A program made the translations under genes and the position numbers. From Terriglobia bacterium (GTDB lineage: Bacteria; Acidobacteriota; Terriglobia; UBA7540), in NCBI GenBank assembly GCA_030049455.1, contig JASIKV010000341.1, positions 1 to 7,667 on the forward strand: 7,667 nt of DNA, in the 5' to 3' direction. The notes under the pieces were generated by a model that was not told the DNA's origin, did not search any database, and saw only the letters and a list, made by a program, of their open reading frames with translations. How positions within the stretch are numbered: the stretch's first letter is position 1; each line of letters opens with the position of its first letter. Shown here piece by piece: positions 1-7,367 of the stretch.

Positions 1-1035
1 AACGCACTGGTGGGAGAAAGCAATGCCCTGGTGCTGGGGAGCATCAACGGGGTGAACGGCGCAACCTCCAGCGTAAATGTGGGCATCGGGACGACCACGC
101 CGCAGGCCACACTGGAAGTGAACGGTACTGCGCAGTTTGACAGCACGGTTACCTTTGCCCCCGGCCAGACGTTTCCCGGCAGCGGAACAATCACGGGGAT
201 TACGGCGGGGACCGGACTCTCCGGCGGCGGAACGAGCGGGGCCGTCACCTTGGCCAATACAGGCGTGCTTTCCCTCACGGCAGGAAATGGAATCACCAGC
301 ACGGGCGGACAGACGCCGACGATAGCCCTCAACACCGCCGTGACGGACGCGCGCTATCTCCAGTTGACGGGAGGAACGCTCACAGGAAGCCTTGCGGCCA
401 CCACCTTCAGCGGCAACGGGTCCGGCCTGACGGCGCTGAATCCGGCAAACCTGAGCGCCGGGACCGCGGGCATCAACATTTCCGGGAACGCAGTCACGGC
501 CACCACGGCGGCAAATGCTATGACCGCCGCCAGCGCTGCTAATGCCGCGCAGTTGGGTGGGATTGCGCCGGGCAGCTACGCCCGCCTGGACATCGCCAAC
601 AGTTTCTCCAGCAATCAAACCGTGGCCGGAAACGTCGCGGTTGCCGGTACAGTGACCATCGGCAGCGGCGGAACCCCCATCATTCAACACCTTTCCGCTC
701 TCTTCGACCCAAGTTTCCCGGCGCTTAGCGGGAACACTTGTTCCAGCGCAATTGACACAATCACGGGGGCGGTGGAAGGCAGCCCGATTGCTCTCGGGCT
801 ACCCCCGACGAGGCTGGCGGGAGGGGGGATTATCATTTATCAGGCTTGGGTGAGCGCCACCAATACAGTCACGCTCGAAGCCTGCAATGTTTCCGCGAGC
901 GCGCAGACGGCAGCAGGTTCCGGTTCGATTCGCATTGACCTGTGGATCTATGAGGTGCCGCCCCCCTCACCGACGATTTCTCCTTTTGTGGAACCGGTCC
1001 GTCTCCCGGCGGTAGGCGCGCGGGTTTCGCATTGA
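1..1035 (+). CDS. Beta-repeat tail-fibre-like surface protein, C-terminal part
   Basis: The reading frame is open from base 1, so the true start lies upstream; the GTG at 10 is internal. The sequence is rich in Gly, Thr, Ser, Ala and Asn with beta-repeat character: NALV occurs twice at the left edge, followed by VGIGTTTPQATLEVNG, then GITAGTGLSGGGTSG, then YLQLTGGTLTGSL and FSGNGSGLTALNPANLSAG. Such segments are common in phage tail-fibre shafts and large bacterial surface or exported proteins. Counting from the GTG as residue 1, about residues 226-316 look like a compact C-terminal beta domain holding the only two cysteines (C244, C292), which might form a disulfide. It ends near RIDLWIYEV and is followed by a 25-residue proline-containing tail. 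There is no S74-type autoprotease signature. It converges on the next gene with an 11-bp gap. The role is unknown; adhesion or surface display is inferred from composition only. Confidence 0.8.
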   Translation, partial: NALVGESNALVLGSINGVNGATSSVNVGIGTTTPQATLEVNGTAQFDSTVTFAPGQTFPGSGTITGITAGTGLSGGGTSGAVTLANTGVLSLTAGNGITSTGGQTPTIALNTAVTDARYLQLTGGTLTGSLAATTFSGNGSGLTALNPANLSAGTAGINISGNAVTATTAANAMTAASAANAAQLGGIAPGSYARLDIANSFSSNQTVAGNVAVAGTVTIGSGGTPIIQHLSALFDPSFPALSGNTCSSAIDTITGAVEGSPIALGLPPTRLAGGGIIIYQAWVSATNTVTLEACNVSASAQTAAGSGSIRIDLWIYEVPPPSPTISPFVEPVRLPAVGARVSH

Positions 1036-1046
1036 CAGGTGGCGGT

Positions 1047-2639
1047 TTACTTCAGCGCATAAAACACCAGCAATGCCACAGTCATAACGAATAAACTGCC
1101 GAGGATTACGATGGGAACCCACACCTTGCGCTTCTGGCGAGGAGGTAGCGAATCACCATCGTGCGGACGATATTGCGCTGCTTGTGCCCGCCGAGTCGAG
1201 TCGCGATAAGACGGCGGAGAGGACGAGGGCATCTGAAGGTAGGCACCCTGCCCGGAAGCGGCCCCCGACCCTGACCGGCCGCCGGAGGGCGGGCTCTCAG
1301 GCGCCAGCGGACCGGCGAGCGATTTCACATTCTCCATCATGCGGGTGTATTCACCCGGACCCGGAGCCGCACTGGGGCGCGTGCCCTTCTCCAACTCCAG
1401 GGGGGCTTGCCATGCCCTGCTGGGAGGCGGCGACACGGGCATGTCGAACATCGTCCCGGTCGGTTTCCTTGGCCCTGCTGGGGGAGGACCGGCCGGCAAC
1501 CCCTCCAGCGGCTCTCCCGAAACCGTGGGCGCAGGGGCAAGCTCTTCACGCTCGGTTGGCGGTCCAAAAGATGTCCCCATAAGATCCGGGTCCGCCGCAC
1601 CGGAAAGAGTCGGATGCGAGCGCGGCTTGTCGCTCTGAAAAACCATTTCAAATCCCATGGAAAGTTTGCGCGGCGCGGGGTTTTCCGGAGGTCGAAGATC
1701 CACCTCTTTGCGCTCCTCGCCTTGGGTGGACAACATGACAGTCTTTTGCGGCGGCCCTGCGGCGTCCGCCAATAATTTGGAGATCTGGGGCAGGGGCTTT
1801 CCCTGCGCACCTGTGCTAATAAGGGGGGCAGAATTCAAAGGCAAAGTCGAATTGGTCCCGGCAGACGTGGCCTCCAGGTCAATGGGGGGCTGAACCTGGG
1901 CGGTCTTCGAGGGGAGCGCCGATCCTGGATCAGACCCGGGACTCTTCCCTCCTGCCGCCCGGCGCTCGGAGGGGAACTCCGCCGTCATCCCAGCCGCAAG
2001 GGATTCTTTCAGCGCAGAGGGCGCATCGGAAAAACCCGCGATGCCGTCGGGCGAAGTTTCCTCGCTAACGGGGAACAGGATCGTCGGCCGCTGTTCTGGA
2101 GATACGTGTTCCGCGGGATTCTTCGGCACAACGATTTTCTCGCCGGGGTTCGTTTCAACCGCGGTAGCCGTACGCATTGCAGCCCGCGGACTTGGGGAAG
2201 TTGGAGCGGGGTCACCCATCGCCGTGCGTGCGAGCTGCCGCAAGGCGTCGGTAGTAAAATTCCGCGTGAGCTGGATGTTGCGGGGATCCGGCGCTGCCCC
2301 CGCGGCGGATTCAGGCTCGGAGTTCTTATCCGCTGGCTCACCGATGCCGGTTTGGAGCCATTTTCGCAGGTCCTGACACTCGGGCACGTCCGCGGTGACG
2401 ATGAAAATGCGGCCTTCTTCATCCCCCATGTCCAGAAAGTTTCGGCTCGCCTCTTTGGATGCCGTGCGCAGAAATTCAAATACCAGCGAAGCCAGGTCAG
2501 GCTGCAGCGTCGTGGCCCGATTGGCGGCAAGATGGTGCAGTATCACGGGCCGCCCTGATGGAATTTTCTTCGCGCGGTAGGATTTGGCCTCACCTTCGCT
2601 CAGGGTCGATAGAATCTCGTATTTTCCCTGGAAGCTCAT
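1047..2639 (-). CDS. Degenerate kinase-fold protein, proline-rich linker, C-terminal membrane anchor
   Basis: This 530-residue gene has an ATG at 2639 preceded by GGAG (+ strand 2647-2650) at 7 nt, which supports the start. Residues 7-37 (YEILSTLSEGEAKSYRAKK, then SGRPVILHHL) resemble strands 1-3 of a Ser/Thr kinase N-lobe, but the glycine-rich loop is lost and the VAIK lysine position reads VILH. Residues 77-95 (RIFIVTADVPECQDLRKWL) resemble the hinge and start of helix D. No HRD or DFG motif follows, so no catalytic C-lobe is present. Residues ~100-500 are Pro/Ser/Ala/Gly-rich and probably disordered, with short motifs GTMFDM (395), GEYTRMM (429) and GAYLQM (465). A basic patch RQKRK (501-505) precedes one hydrophobic helix (~506-529), leaving one residue after it: a tail anchor with the bulk of the protein in the cytoplasm. 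There is no signal peptide. It lies divergent to tssL-tssM; a scaffold or regulatory link to the T6SS is inference. It could also be an unrelated membrane adaptor. Confidence 0.75.
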   Translation of the reverse strand: MSFQGKYEILSTLSEGEAKSYRAKKIPSGRPVILHHLAANRATTLQPDLASLVFEFLRTASKEASRNFLDMGDEEGRIFIVTADVPECQDLRKWLQTGIGEPADKNSEPESAAGAAPDPRNIQLTRNFTTDALRQLARTAMGDPAPTSPSPRAAMRTATAVETNPGEKIVVPKNPAEHVSPEQRPTILFPVSEETSPDGIAGFSDAPSALKESLAAGMTAEFPSERRAAGGKSPGSDPGSALPSKTAQVQPPIDLEATSAGTNSTLPLNSAPLISTGAQGKPLPQISKLLADAAGPPQKTVMLSTQGEERKEVDLRPPENPAPRKLSMGFEMVFQSDKPRSHPTLSGAADPDLMGTSFGPPTEREELAPAPTVSGEPLEGLPAGPPPAGPRKPTGTMFDMPVSPPPSRAWQAPLELEKGTRPSAAPGPGEYTRMMENVKSLAGPLAPESPPSGGRSGSGAASGQGAYLQMPSSSPPSYRDSTRRAQAAQYRPHDGDSLPPRQKRKVWVPIVILGSLFVMTVALLVFYALK

Positions 2640-2677
2640 CTCACGGCTCCGCCCGTCAATTCTCCTGATTTTATCCC

Positions 2678-2683
2678 ATTATC
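2678..2683 (-). promoter_or_regulatory. Weak candidate -10 element for the kinase-fold gene
   Basis: Read on the minus strand this is GATAAT, about 39 nt upstream of the ATG at 2639, in a short A/T-rich patch (2664-2690) within otherwise GC-rich DNA. No good -35 element lies at the usual spacing, so this is only a positional candidate. Confidence 0.25.
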
Positions 2684-2718
2684 TTACCATGAAATGCCAG
2701 GGGGCGAAGTTGGCGCTC

Positions 2719-2790
2719 CCGCTCACCTCTGCTCCCCTCTTCCCTCTCCCCGGGGAGAGGGAAGAGGGGGAGGGGAGATGGGGTGAGGGG
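2719..2790. repeat. Long extragenic hairpin, interspersed-palindrome type
   Basis: Bases 2734-2769 form a perfect 36-bp palindrome (two 18-bp arms, no spacer, centre 2751/2752). An imperfect outer stem extends it towards 2719 and 2790 (CTCACC on the left against GGTGAG on the right). The left arm lies in a run of only C/T (2732-2751) and the right in a run of only A/G (2752-2778). Palindromes built on CCCTCTCCC/GGGAGAGGG are familiar as dispersed extragenic repeats in several high-GC environmental phyla. No T-tract follows on either strand, so a simple intrinsic terminator is unlikely. Copy number cannot be judged from one window. Confidence 0.75.
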
Positions 2791-3144
2791 TCGTTTGGAT
2801 CCGATGAAATCCCACATGCCGGTAATTCCCGAAATTGTCAAACTCGCGCTTCCACGCGGGCAGAGCCAGGGGAATCGCCCAAGGGAATTGACAGGAAGAC
2901 CCCCTCGCGCGGCGTTCCATAACATTTTTCCTCCTCGTCTCAGCGAATCTGTGTTGCGGGGAGCGAAGTTGTTGTAACATGAGCCGTGTGAAGCGGCCCG
3001 CAATCGCCCCATGCCGGCAAGCCTGCGGCCAGGGACACGGGGTTCGGGGAACCGCTGAAGCGCCGATGATCAAGTCAGCGTTTTCAATTTGAACGCCACA
3101 CCGAAGGGTTCCAGAGAAGCAGGAGGTCAAGCCAGAGTACAAGT
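2791..3144. other. Divergent intergenic region without a recognisable gene
   Basis: This 354-bp stretch lies between the hairpin repeat and tssL. I see no convincing coding frame: the open frames here are short, overlap the hairpin or run antisense into tssL. It must hold the tssL-tssM promoter. A perfect TTGACA occurs at 2888-2893, but no -10 sequence lies 16-19 nt downstream; the nearest A/T-rich hexamer, CATAAC at 2918, is 24 nt away. A short inverted pair GGTTC/GAACC (3041-3053, 3-nt loop) is too small to interpret. The nonamer GCGAAGTTG occurs at 2704 and again at 2962, possibly by chance. Confidence 0.5.
3121..3126 (+). promoter_or_regulatory. AGGAGG Shine-Dalgarno, unusually far from the tssL ATG
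   Basis: A perfect AGGAGG lies 18 nt before the ATG at 3145, well beyond the usual 5-10 nt. No in-frame ATG, GTG or TTG lies between the two. A weaker AGAG at 3134-3137 has normal spacing to the ATG and may be the functional site. Confidence 0.45.
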
Positions 3145-3876
3145 ATGAACGGAGACCCGACAACCGTTTCGACCTCGCTCAACCTCGACGTCCAGCAGCC
3201 CCCGCGCAAAGAAAATCTGGCAATGGTCTTTCAGGAAATATTGACGGTGATCACGCGTCTGCGGGTCAGCCGCCAGGCCGTGATGGACGCCACAGCGTTT
3301 CGCAACTCCATGAAAGCGGCGCTCGCCGCAGCCCAGGCCGATGCCACACGCAAGGGATACACGCCTGAAGACGCGCGGCTGGCCACTTTCGCCGTGGTGG
3401 CCTTCCTGGACGAATCGGTCGAGAACGCCAACGATCCTAACTTCGCGTCCTGGTCGCGCGCACCGCTTCAGGAAGAACTTTTTGGGGATCCCGCCTCCGG
3501 CCAGATTTTTTACCAGTGTATTGACCGCCTTCTGGGCCGCATTGATTCCCAGGAGGATGCCGACCTGCTGGAAGTTTTCGCGCTTTGCCACTTGCTGGGT
3601 TATCGCGGACGTCACGCTGCGGACGGGCCGGAAGCCGTGCGGCCCGTCTTGAACACCATCATGGAAAAGGTCAATCGCATTCGCGGGCCGCGGCCCCTGG
3701 CGCCGGAATGGACGCCCGGGCAGGATCCTGTGCTTCAGCCGCCCGGCGATCCCTGGATGCGCGCGCTCGCTCTGGGCACGCTGGGAGCTCTGTTGCTTGC
3801 CATTTTGTTTTTTGCGGGTTTCAAAGTTGCCTTGCTCTCGGGAGCCGCCGCGTTGCACGCACTTGCCCCGCATTAA
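3145..3876 (+). CDS. tssL: Type VI secretion inner-membrane protein TssL (DotU family)
   Basis: This 243-residue protein matches the DotU/TssL family in length and motif order. An N-terminal segment (RKENLAMVFQEIL, from 21) leads into a helical cytoplasmic domain containing FLDE (87-90), the signature around SWSRAPLQEELFGD (102-115), then IFYQCIDRLL (121-130) and LLEVFALCHLLGYRGRH (141-157). A hydrophobic helix at about 206-230 anchors it near the C-terminus; only about a dozen residues follow, so there is no OmpA-like peptidoglycan-binding extension. In known systems TssL binds TssM in the inner membrane and its cytoplasmic hook contacts the baseplate. The ATG at 3145 is preferred because no other in-frame start exists upstream; M27 (3223) would remove the conserved RKENLA segment. 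tssM follows after 15 bp in the same frame. The assignment is secure; whether the system is functional cannot be seen here. Confidence 0.95.
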   Translation: MNGDPTTVSTSLNLDVQQPPRKENLAMVFQEILTVITRLRVSRQAVMDATAFRNSMKAALAAAQADATRKGYTPEDARLATFAVVAFLDESVENANDPNFASWSRAPLQEELFGDPASGQIFYQCIDRLLGRIDSQEDADLLEVFALCHLLGYRGRHAADGPEAVRPVLNTIMEKVNRIRGPRPLAPEWTPGQDPVLQPPGDPWMRALALGTLGALLLAILFFAGFKVALLSGAAALHALAPH

Positions 3877-3891
3877 GATTGGGAAACCGAC

Positions 3892-6800
3892 TTGAACACT
3901 GGACTGAAATACTGGATCGCTGCCGGCGCGCTGGCCGTCTGGCTGGTGCTCGGCTGGAACGCCGGCCCGTGGCTGAATCTGCAGGGGAATGACGTTTGGA
4001 TTGTCCGCGCCGCACTTACCCTGATTGGCTTCGCCGCGTTCGGCACTCTGGTCTGGTGGTTCAAGGGGATGGATGCCGACCGCCTTCGCGAAATTGCGGA
4101 GGAGGGCGAAGGCGCCGGGGATGAGATCGATGTCCTGATGGGAAAGGCCCAGGTGCGGATGGGGGGCTTGCAACCCGGCCAGACGTCTTTCGGCGATTGG
4201 CCCCTGCTGCTGCTCATGGGTGAGGGTGGCTCGGCGAAAACCAGCGTCGTTCTGCAATGCGGGCTGGAACCCCAGCTCCTGGCCGGCCAAACCGTTCAAA
4301 ACAACATTCCCGTTCCCACTCACACCCTGAACTTGTGGCTCGCCCCGCCGTTTATTGTGGCGGAGGCCGGCGCCCCCCTGCTGCGCGAGCCGCCTCGCTG
4401 GGCGCATTTGATCCGCAGATTCTCGCCCAGTGAGACCCAGTTGCTGGGCAAAGGGAAGCTTCCCCCGCGCCTGGCGCTGCTTTGCATCGACTGCGAAAAA
4501 TTCCTGGCTCCGGGCGGCGCCGACGCCCTGGGAACCAGCATCGAACACTGGCGCGCGCGCCTGCGCGAGACTTCGCATTTGCTGGGAATCAATCTTCCCG
4601 TCTACGTTCTGTTCACGCGCGCCGACCGCCTGCAATTTTTCCAGGACTACGTCGCGCCCATGACCAATGAAGAGGCGGCGCAGGTCTTCGGCGCATCACT
4701 CCCCACGGCCGCCTATACCGCGGATAATTACGCCGAACAGAAGACCGCCGCCATTTCTTCAGCGTTCGATCATCTTCTTCAGGGCCTGGCAAATTGGCGC
4801 CTGAGCCTGCTGAACCGCCGCTTGGACAGTCCCCAGGCGCCGCCCATTTACGAGTTTCCGCGCGAGTTCAAAAAGCTCCGCGCCACCCTTGTGCCGCTGC
4901 TGGTGGATATTTGCCGGCCCTCGCAGGGGCGCACTTCTCCGTTCCTTCGGGGGTTTTATTTCACCGGGGTCCGCCCCCTGCTGGTCAGCGCGCCGAAATC
5001 GCCGGACGAAAAGGAAGAACCCTCGCCAGCGGAGGCCGTCGAGGGCAATCTGAGCGCCACGCGCATGTTCGACATCAAGAAAGCCGCGGCGGCGGCCAAA
5101 AAGCTCTCGGCCGGCGGCGACGTTGAAACCCGCCGCGTTCCACAATGGGTTTTTCTCGAGCAGCTCTTCAAGGAAGCGCTCTTTAACGACTCGACCGCCC
5201 TTCAAACCAGCGCCCTCAGCACCAAAGTGGGATTGCACAAGCGCTTCGTGCTGGCCGCCCTCATGGCCCTTCTGCTGGTGCTGATTCTGGGATTCTCGGT
5301 CTCCTCCATCCGCAACAAGCGCCTGGAAAATCAGATTGCCGCCGCCGTGCAGGACGTTTCTGAGATTCATCTGTCTTCCAATCAATTGCCCTCGCTGGAT
5401 GATTTAAGCAAGCTGGAGGCGCTTCGCCAGACCGTGGAAACCTTGGAGACCTATAAGGGAGACGGAGTGCCACTCAGCCTGCGGTGGGGGCTGTACGTTG
5501 GCCGGCGGCTGTATCCGGACGTCCGCAAAATTTATTTCCGGCATTTTCAGGATTTGCTCTTCCGCCAGGCGCAAAGGAACTTGCTGGCGACCCTGACATC
5601 ACTGCCCGCAACGCCCGGAGCCAATGACCGTTACGACCCCGTGTACGACGCGCTGAAGGCCTATCTGATGACCACCGCTGAATCCTCGCGGGCCAGCGCG
5701 GGATTTCTCTCGCCCGCTCTTCTGCGCGCCTGGGCGACCGGCGGAGACATCAGCCTGGCGCGAATAAAACTGGCGCAAAGGCAATTTGAGTTTTACTCCG
5801 TCGAATTGAAATCCGGAAATCCCTTCCCCGCGCAGCCCGATGACCAGGCGGTGGACCGCGCGCGCGGATACCTCTCGAAATTTTCCGCGAGCGAACGCGC
5901 CTACCGCGTGCTTCTGGCGGAAGCTGAAAGCTCCAACCCGCCCGTCGATTTCAATCGCCGTTATCCTGCCGCCGCGGAGGCGGTGGCGGAACAAACCCAG
6001 GTGAGCGGAGCGTTCACGCAGGGCGGCTGGACAGTCATGCAGGGCGCCTTTGAGAACCCGGCAGCCTATTTCAGCGCCGACGCCTGGGTTTTGGGCCAGG
6101 AAAAGCTGAGCAAGGAGGATTTGGCCAAGCGCGCCGACGATCTGCGCCGCGCCTACCAGCAGGATTATATCGAGCAGTGGCGAAAGTTTTTGCGCGATGC
6201 CTCCGTAAATCACCCCGTCAGTTTGACCAGCGCTTCGCAGGAACTCCAGAGGCTTTCCAGCGATCAATCACCGCTGCTCGCGCTGTTCTGCGTCGCTACG
6301 CAGAACACTTCGGTGGATCAGCCGGATGTGGCCAAAGCCTTCCAGGCCGTGCAATCCGTCGCGCCGAAAGATTGCCAGAATCTGAACGCGGGCCCGGCAA
6401 CCACCGCGTACATCAAGAGCCTGAGCGACCTTCAGGCCTGCGTCGACCGCGCGGATAATGCCCCCGCCGACCAGAAAGACAACGCCAAGTCCCAATGCCT
6501 CGGCGACGTCGCTCAGTCCGAGCAAGCGGTCAAGACCATTGCCCAGGGATTCCAGCCCGACCCCGACGCCCACTCGGATCAGACGGTGGAAGACCTGCTG
6601 CTCTCACCCGTCAATACCGTCGAGGCTTTGCTGCGCCCCGGACCGGTCAGCGCCGCCGGATTGTGCCAGCAGATGGGTGCGCTGGAAGCCGAATTCCCCT
6701 TCCACGCCCAGTCCAGTCGCGACGTTTCCCTGCCGGATCTGGCTCGCGTGTTCGCGCCCGGGAAGGGAGCGCTTTCGCAGTTCTACAATTCCGCGCTCAA

Positions 6801-7359
6801 GACCTTGCTGATTCCCCAGGGCGCCGGCTACGCGCCGAATCCGTCCTCGCACCAGACCGTGCGGCCGCAGTTCCTGACCTTCTTCGAGCACGCTATGGAC
6901 GTGCAACGCGCGCTCTATGCCGGCGGCGGCTCGCAAATGCAACTGCGCTACACGCTGCATCCGCGCGCCACGGATAACGTCACCAGCCTGAACCTGAGCA
7001 TTGACGGCCAAACGATCAATTACAGCGGCGGCGCGGGGCAGGCCATCCCCTTTACGTGGCCCGGAACCGCCGGCCAGGGTGTGCGCCTGAGCGTCACCAT
7101 CCCCGGCGGCACGCAGCTCGGCTTCCCCAGCTATGACGGCCTGTGGGGCGTTTTCAGATTCTTCGATGACGCCACCGTGCTGCAACACAACGGCAACGTC
7201 CTGACGCTGCAATGGGTGCTGGGCGGCGAGCGGCCCGTGACCGGACCCAACGGCAAGCCCGTAGCGGTTGAGTTCGACCTCGACACCTTCGCCGCGACCC
7301 CCATTCTGGAAAAGGGATTCCTCTCCAGCCTGCGCTGCGTTCCGACTGTGGCGAAATAA
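3892..7359 (+). CDS. tssM: Type VI secretion inner-membrane protein TssM (IcmF family)
   Basis: This 1155-residue protein is full length for TssM. It has membrane helices at about 7-22 and 36-56, then a cytoplasmic NTPase-like domain: a P-loop-like GEGGSAKTS (110-118, Ala115 in place of the usual Gly before Lys116), a hydrophobic strand LALLCID (194-200) in the Walker B region, and FTRAD (241-245) at the NKxD position. The family segment FPREFKKLR and then RPSQGRTSPFLRGFYFTG (322-359) follows. A third helix (~451-471) leads to the periplasmic part: an ImcF-related helical region with GAFTQGGWTVM (706-716) and WVLG (732-735), and the C-terminal beta domain (~1015-1110) with GLWGVFRFFDDA (1083-1094). 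Five cysteines at 800-925 lie in the predicted periplasm. Translation must begin at TTG 3892 (GGGA at 3881-3884, 7 nt away) to include helix 1; no in-frame ATG occurs before M60. TssM spans the periplasm and, with TssL and TssJ, forms the membrane complex. Confidence 0.95.
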   Translation: MNTGLKYWIAAGALAVWLVLGWNAGPWLNLQGNDVWIVRAALTLIGFAAFGTLVWWFKGMDADRLREIAEEGEGAGDEIDVLMGKAQVRMGGLQPGQTSFGDWPLLLLMGEGGSAKTSVVLQCGLEPQLLAGQTVQNNIPVPTHTLNLWLAPPFIVAEAGAPLLREPPRWAHLIRRFSPSETQLLGKGKLPPRLALLCIDCEKFLAPGGADALGTSIEHWRARLRETSHLLGINLPVYVLFTRADRLQFFQDYVAPMTNEEAAQVFGASLPTAAYTADNYAEQKTAAISSAFDHLLQGLANWRLSLLNRRLDSPQAPPIYEFPREFKKLRATLVPLLVDICRPSQGRTSPFLRGFYFTGVRPLLVSAPKSPDEKEEPSPAEAVEGNLSATRMFDIKKAAAAAKKLSAGGDVETRRVPQWVFLEQLFKEALFNDSTALQTSALSTKVGLHKRFVLAALMALLLVLILGFSVSSIRNKRLENQIAAAVQDVSEIHLSSNQLPSLDDLSKLEALRQTVETLETYKGDGVPLSLRWGLYVGRRLYPDVRKIYFRHFQDLLFRQAQRNLLATLTSLPATPGANDRYDPVYDALKAYLMTTAESSRASAGFLSPALLRAWATGGDISLARIKLAQRQFEFYSVELKSGNPFPAQPDDQAVDRARGYLSKFSASERAYRVLLAEAESSNPPVDFNRRYPAAAEAVAEQTQVSGAFTQGGWTVMQGAFENPAAYFSADAWVLGQEKLSKEDLAKRADDLRRAYQQDYIEQWRKFLRDASVNHPVSLTSASQELQRLSSDQSPLLALFCVATQNTSVDQPDVAKAFQAVQSVAPKDCQNLNAGPATTAYIKSLSDLQACVDRADNAPADQKDNAKSQCLGDVAQSEQAVKTIAQGFQPDPDAHSDQTVEDLLLSPVNTVEALLRPGPVSAAGLCQQMGALEAEFPFHAQSSRDVSLPDLARVFAPGKGALSQFYNSALKTLLIPQGAGYAPNPSSHQTVRPQFLTFFEHAMDVQRALYAGGGSQMQLRYTLHPRATDNVTSLNLSIDGQTINYSGGAGQAIPFTWPGTAGQGVRLSVTIPGGTQLGFPSYDGLWGVFRFFDDATVLQHNGNVLTLQWVLGGERPVTGPNGKPVAVEFDLDTFAATPILEKGFLSSLRCVPTVAK

Positions 7360-7367
7360 TAAGGATT

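Noticed and set aside
10..12. GTG as the start of the fibre-like gene
   Set aside because: The frame is open to base 1 and the residues before it (NAL) are part of the NALV repeat, so the gene begins upstream of the window.
2734..2769. Intrinsic terminator
   Set aside because: The hairpin is strong but no T-tract follows on either strand, and it lies upstream of both divergent genes where a terminator is not expected.
2671..3163. Small minus-strand frames (113 and 146 residues) in the divergent region
   Set aside because: They translate the hairpin repeat into low-complexity Pro/Leu sequence and have no recognisable domain.
3127..4635. 502-residue open frame on the minus strand across tssL and the start of tssM
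   Set aside because: It lies fully antisense to two well-recognised genes, its composition (Gln/Arg/Gly-rich) is that of a GC-driven shadow frame, and it has no family motif.
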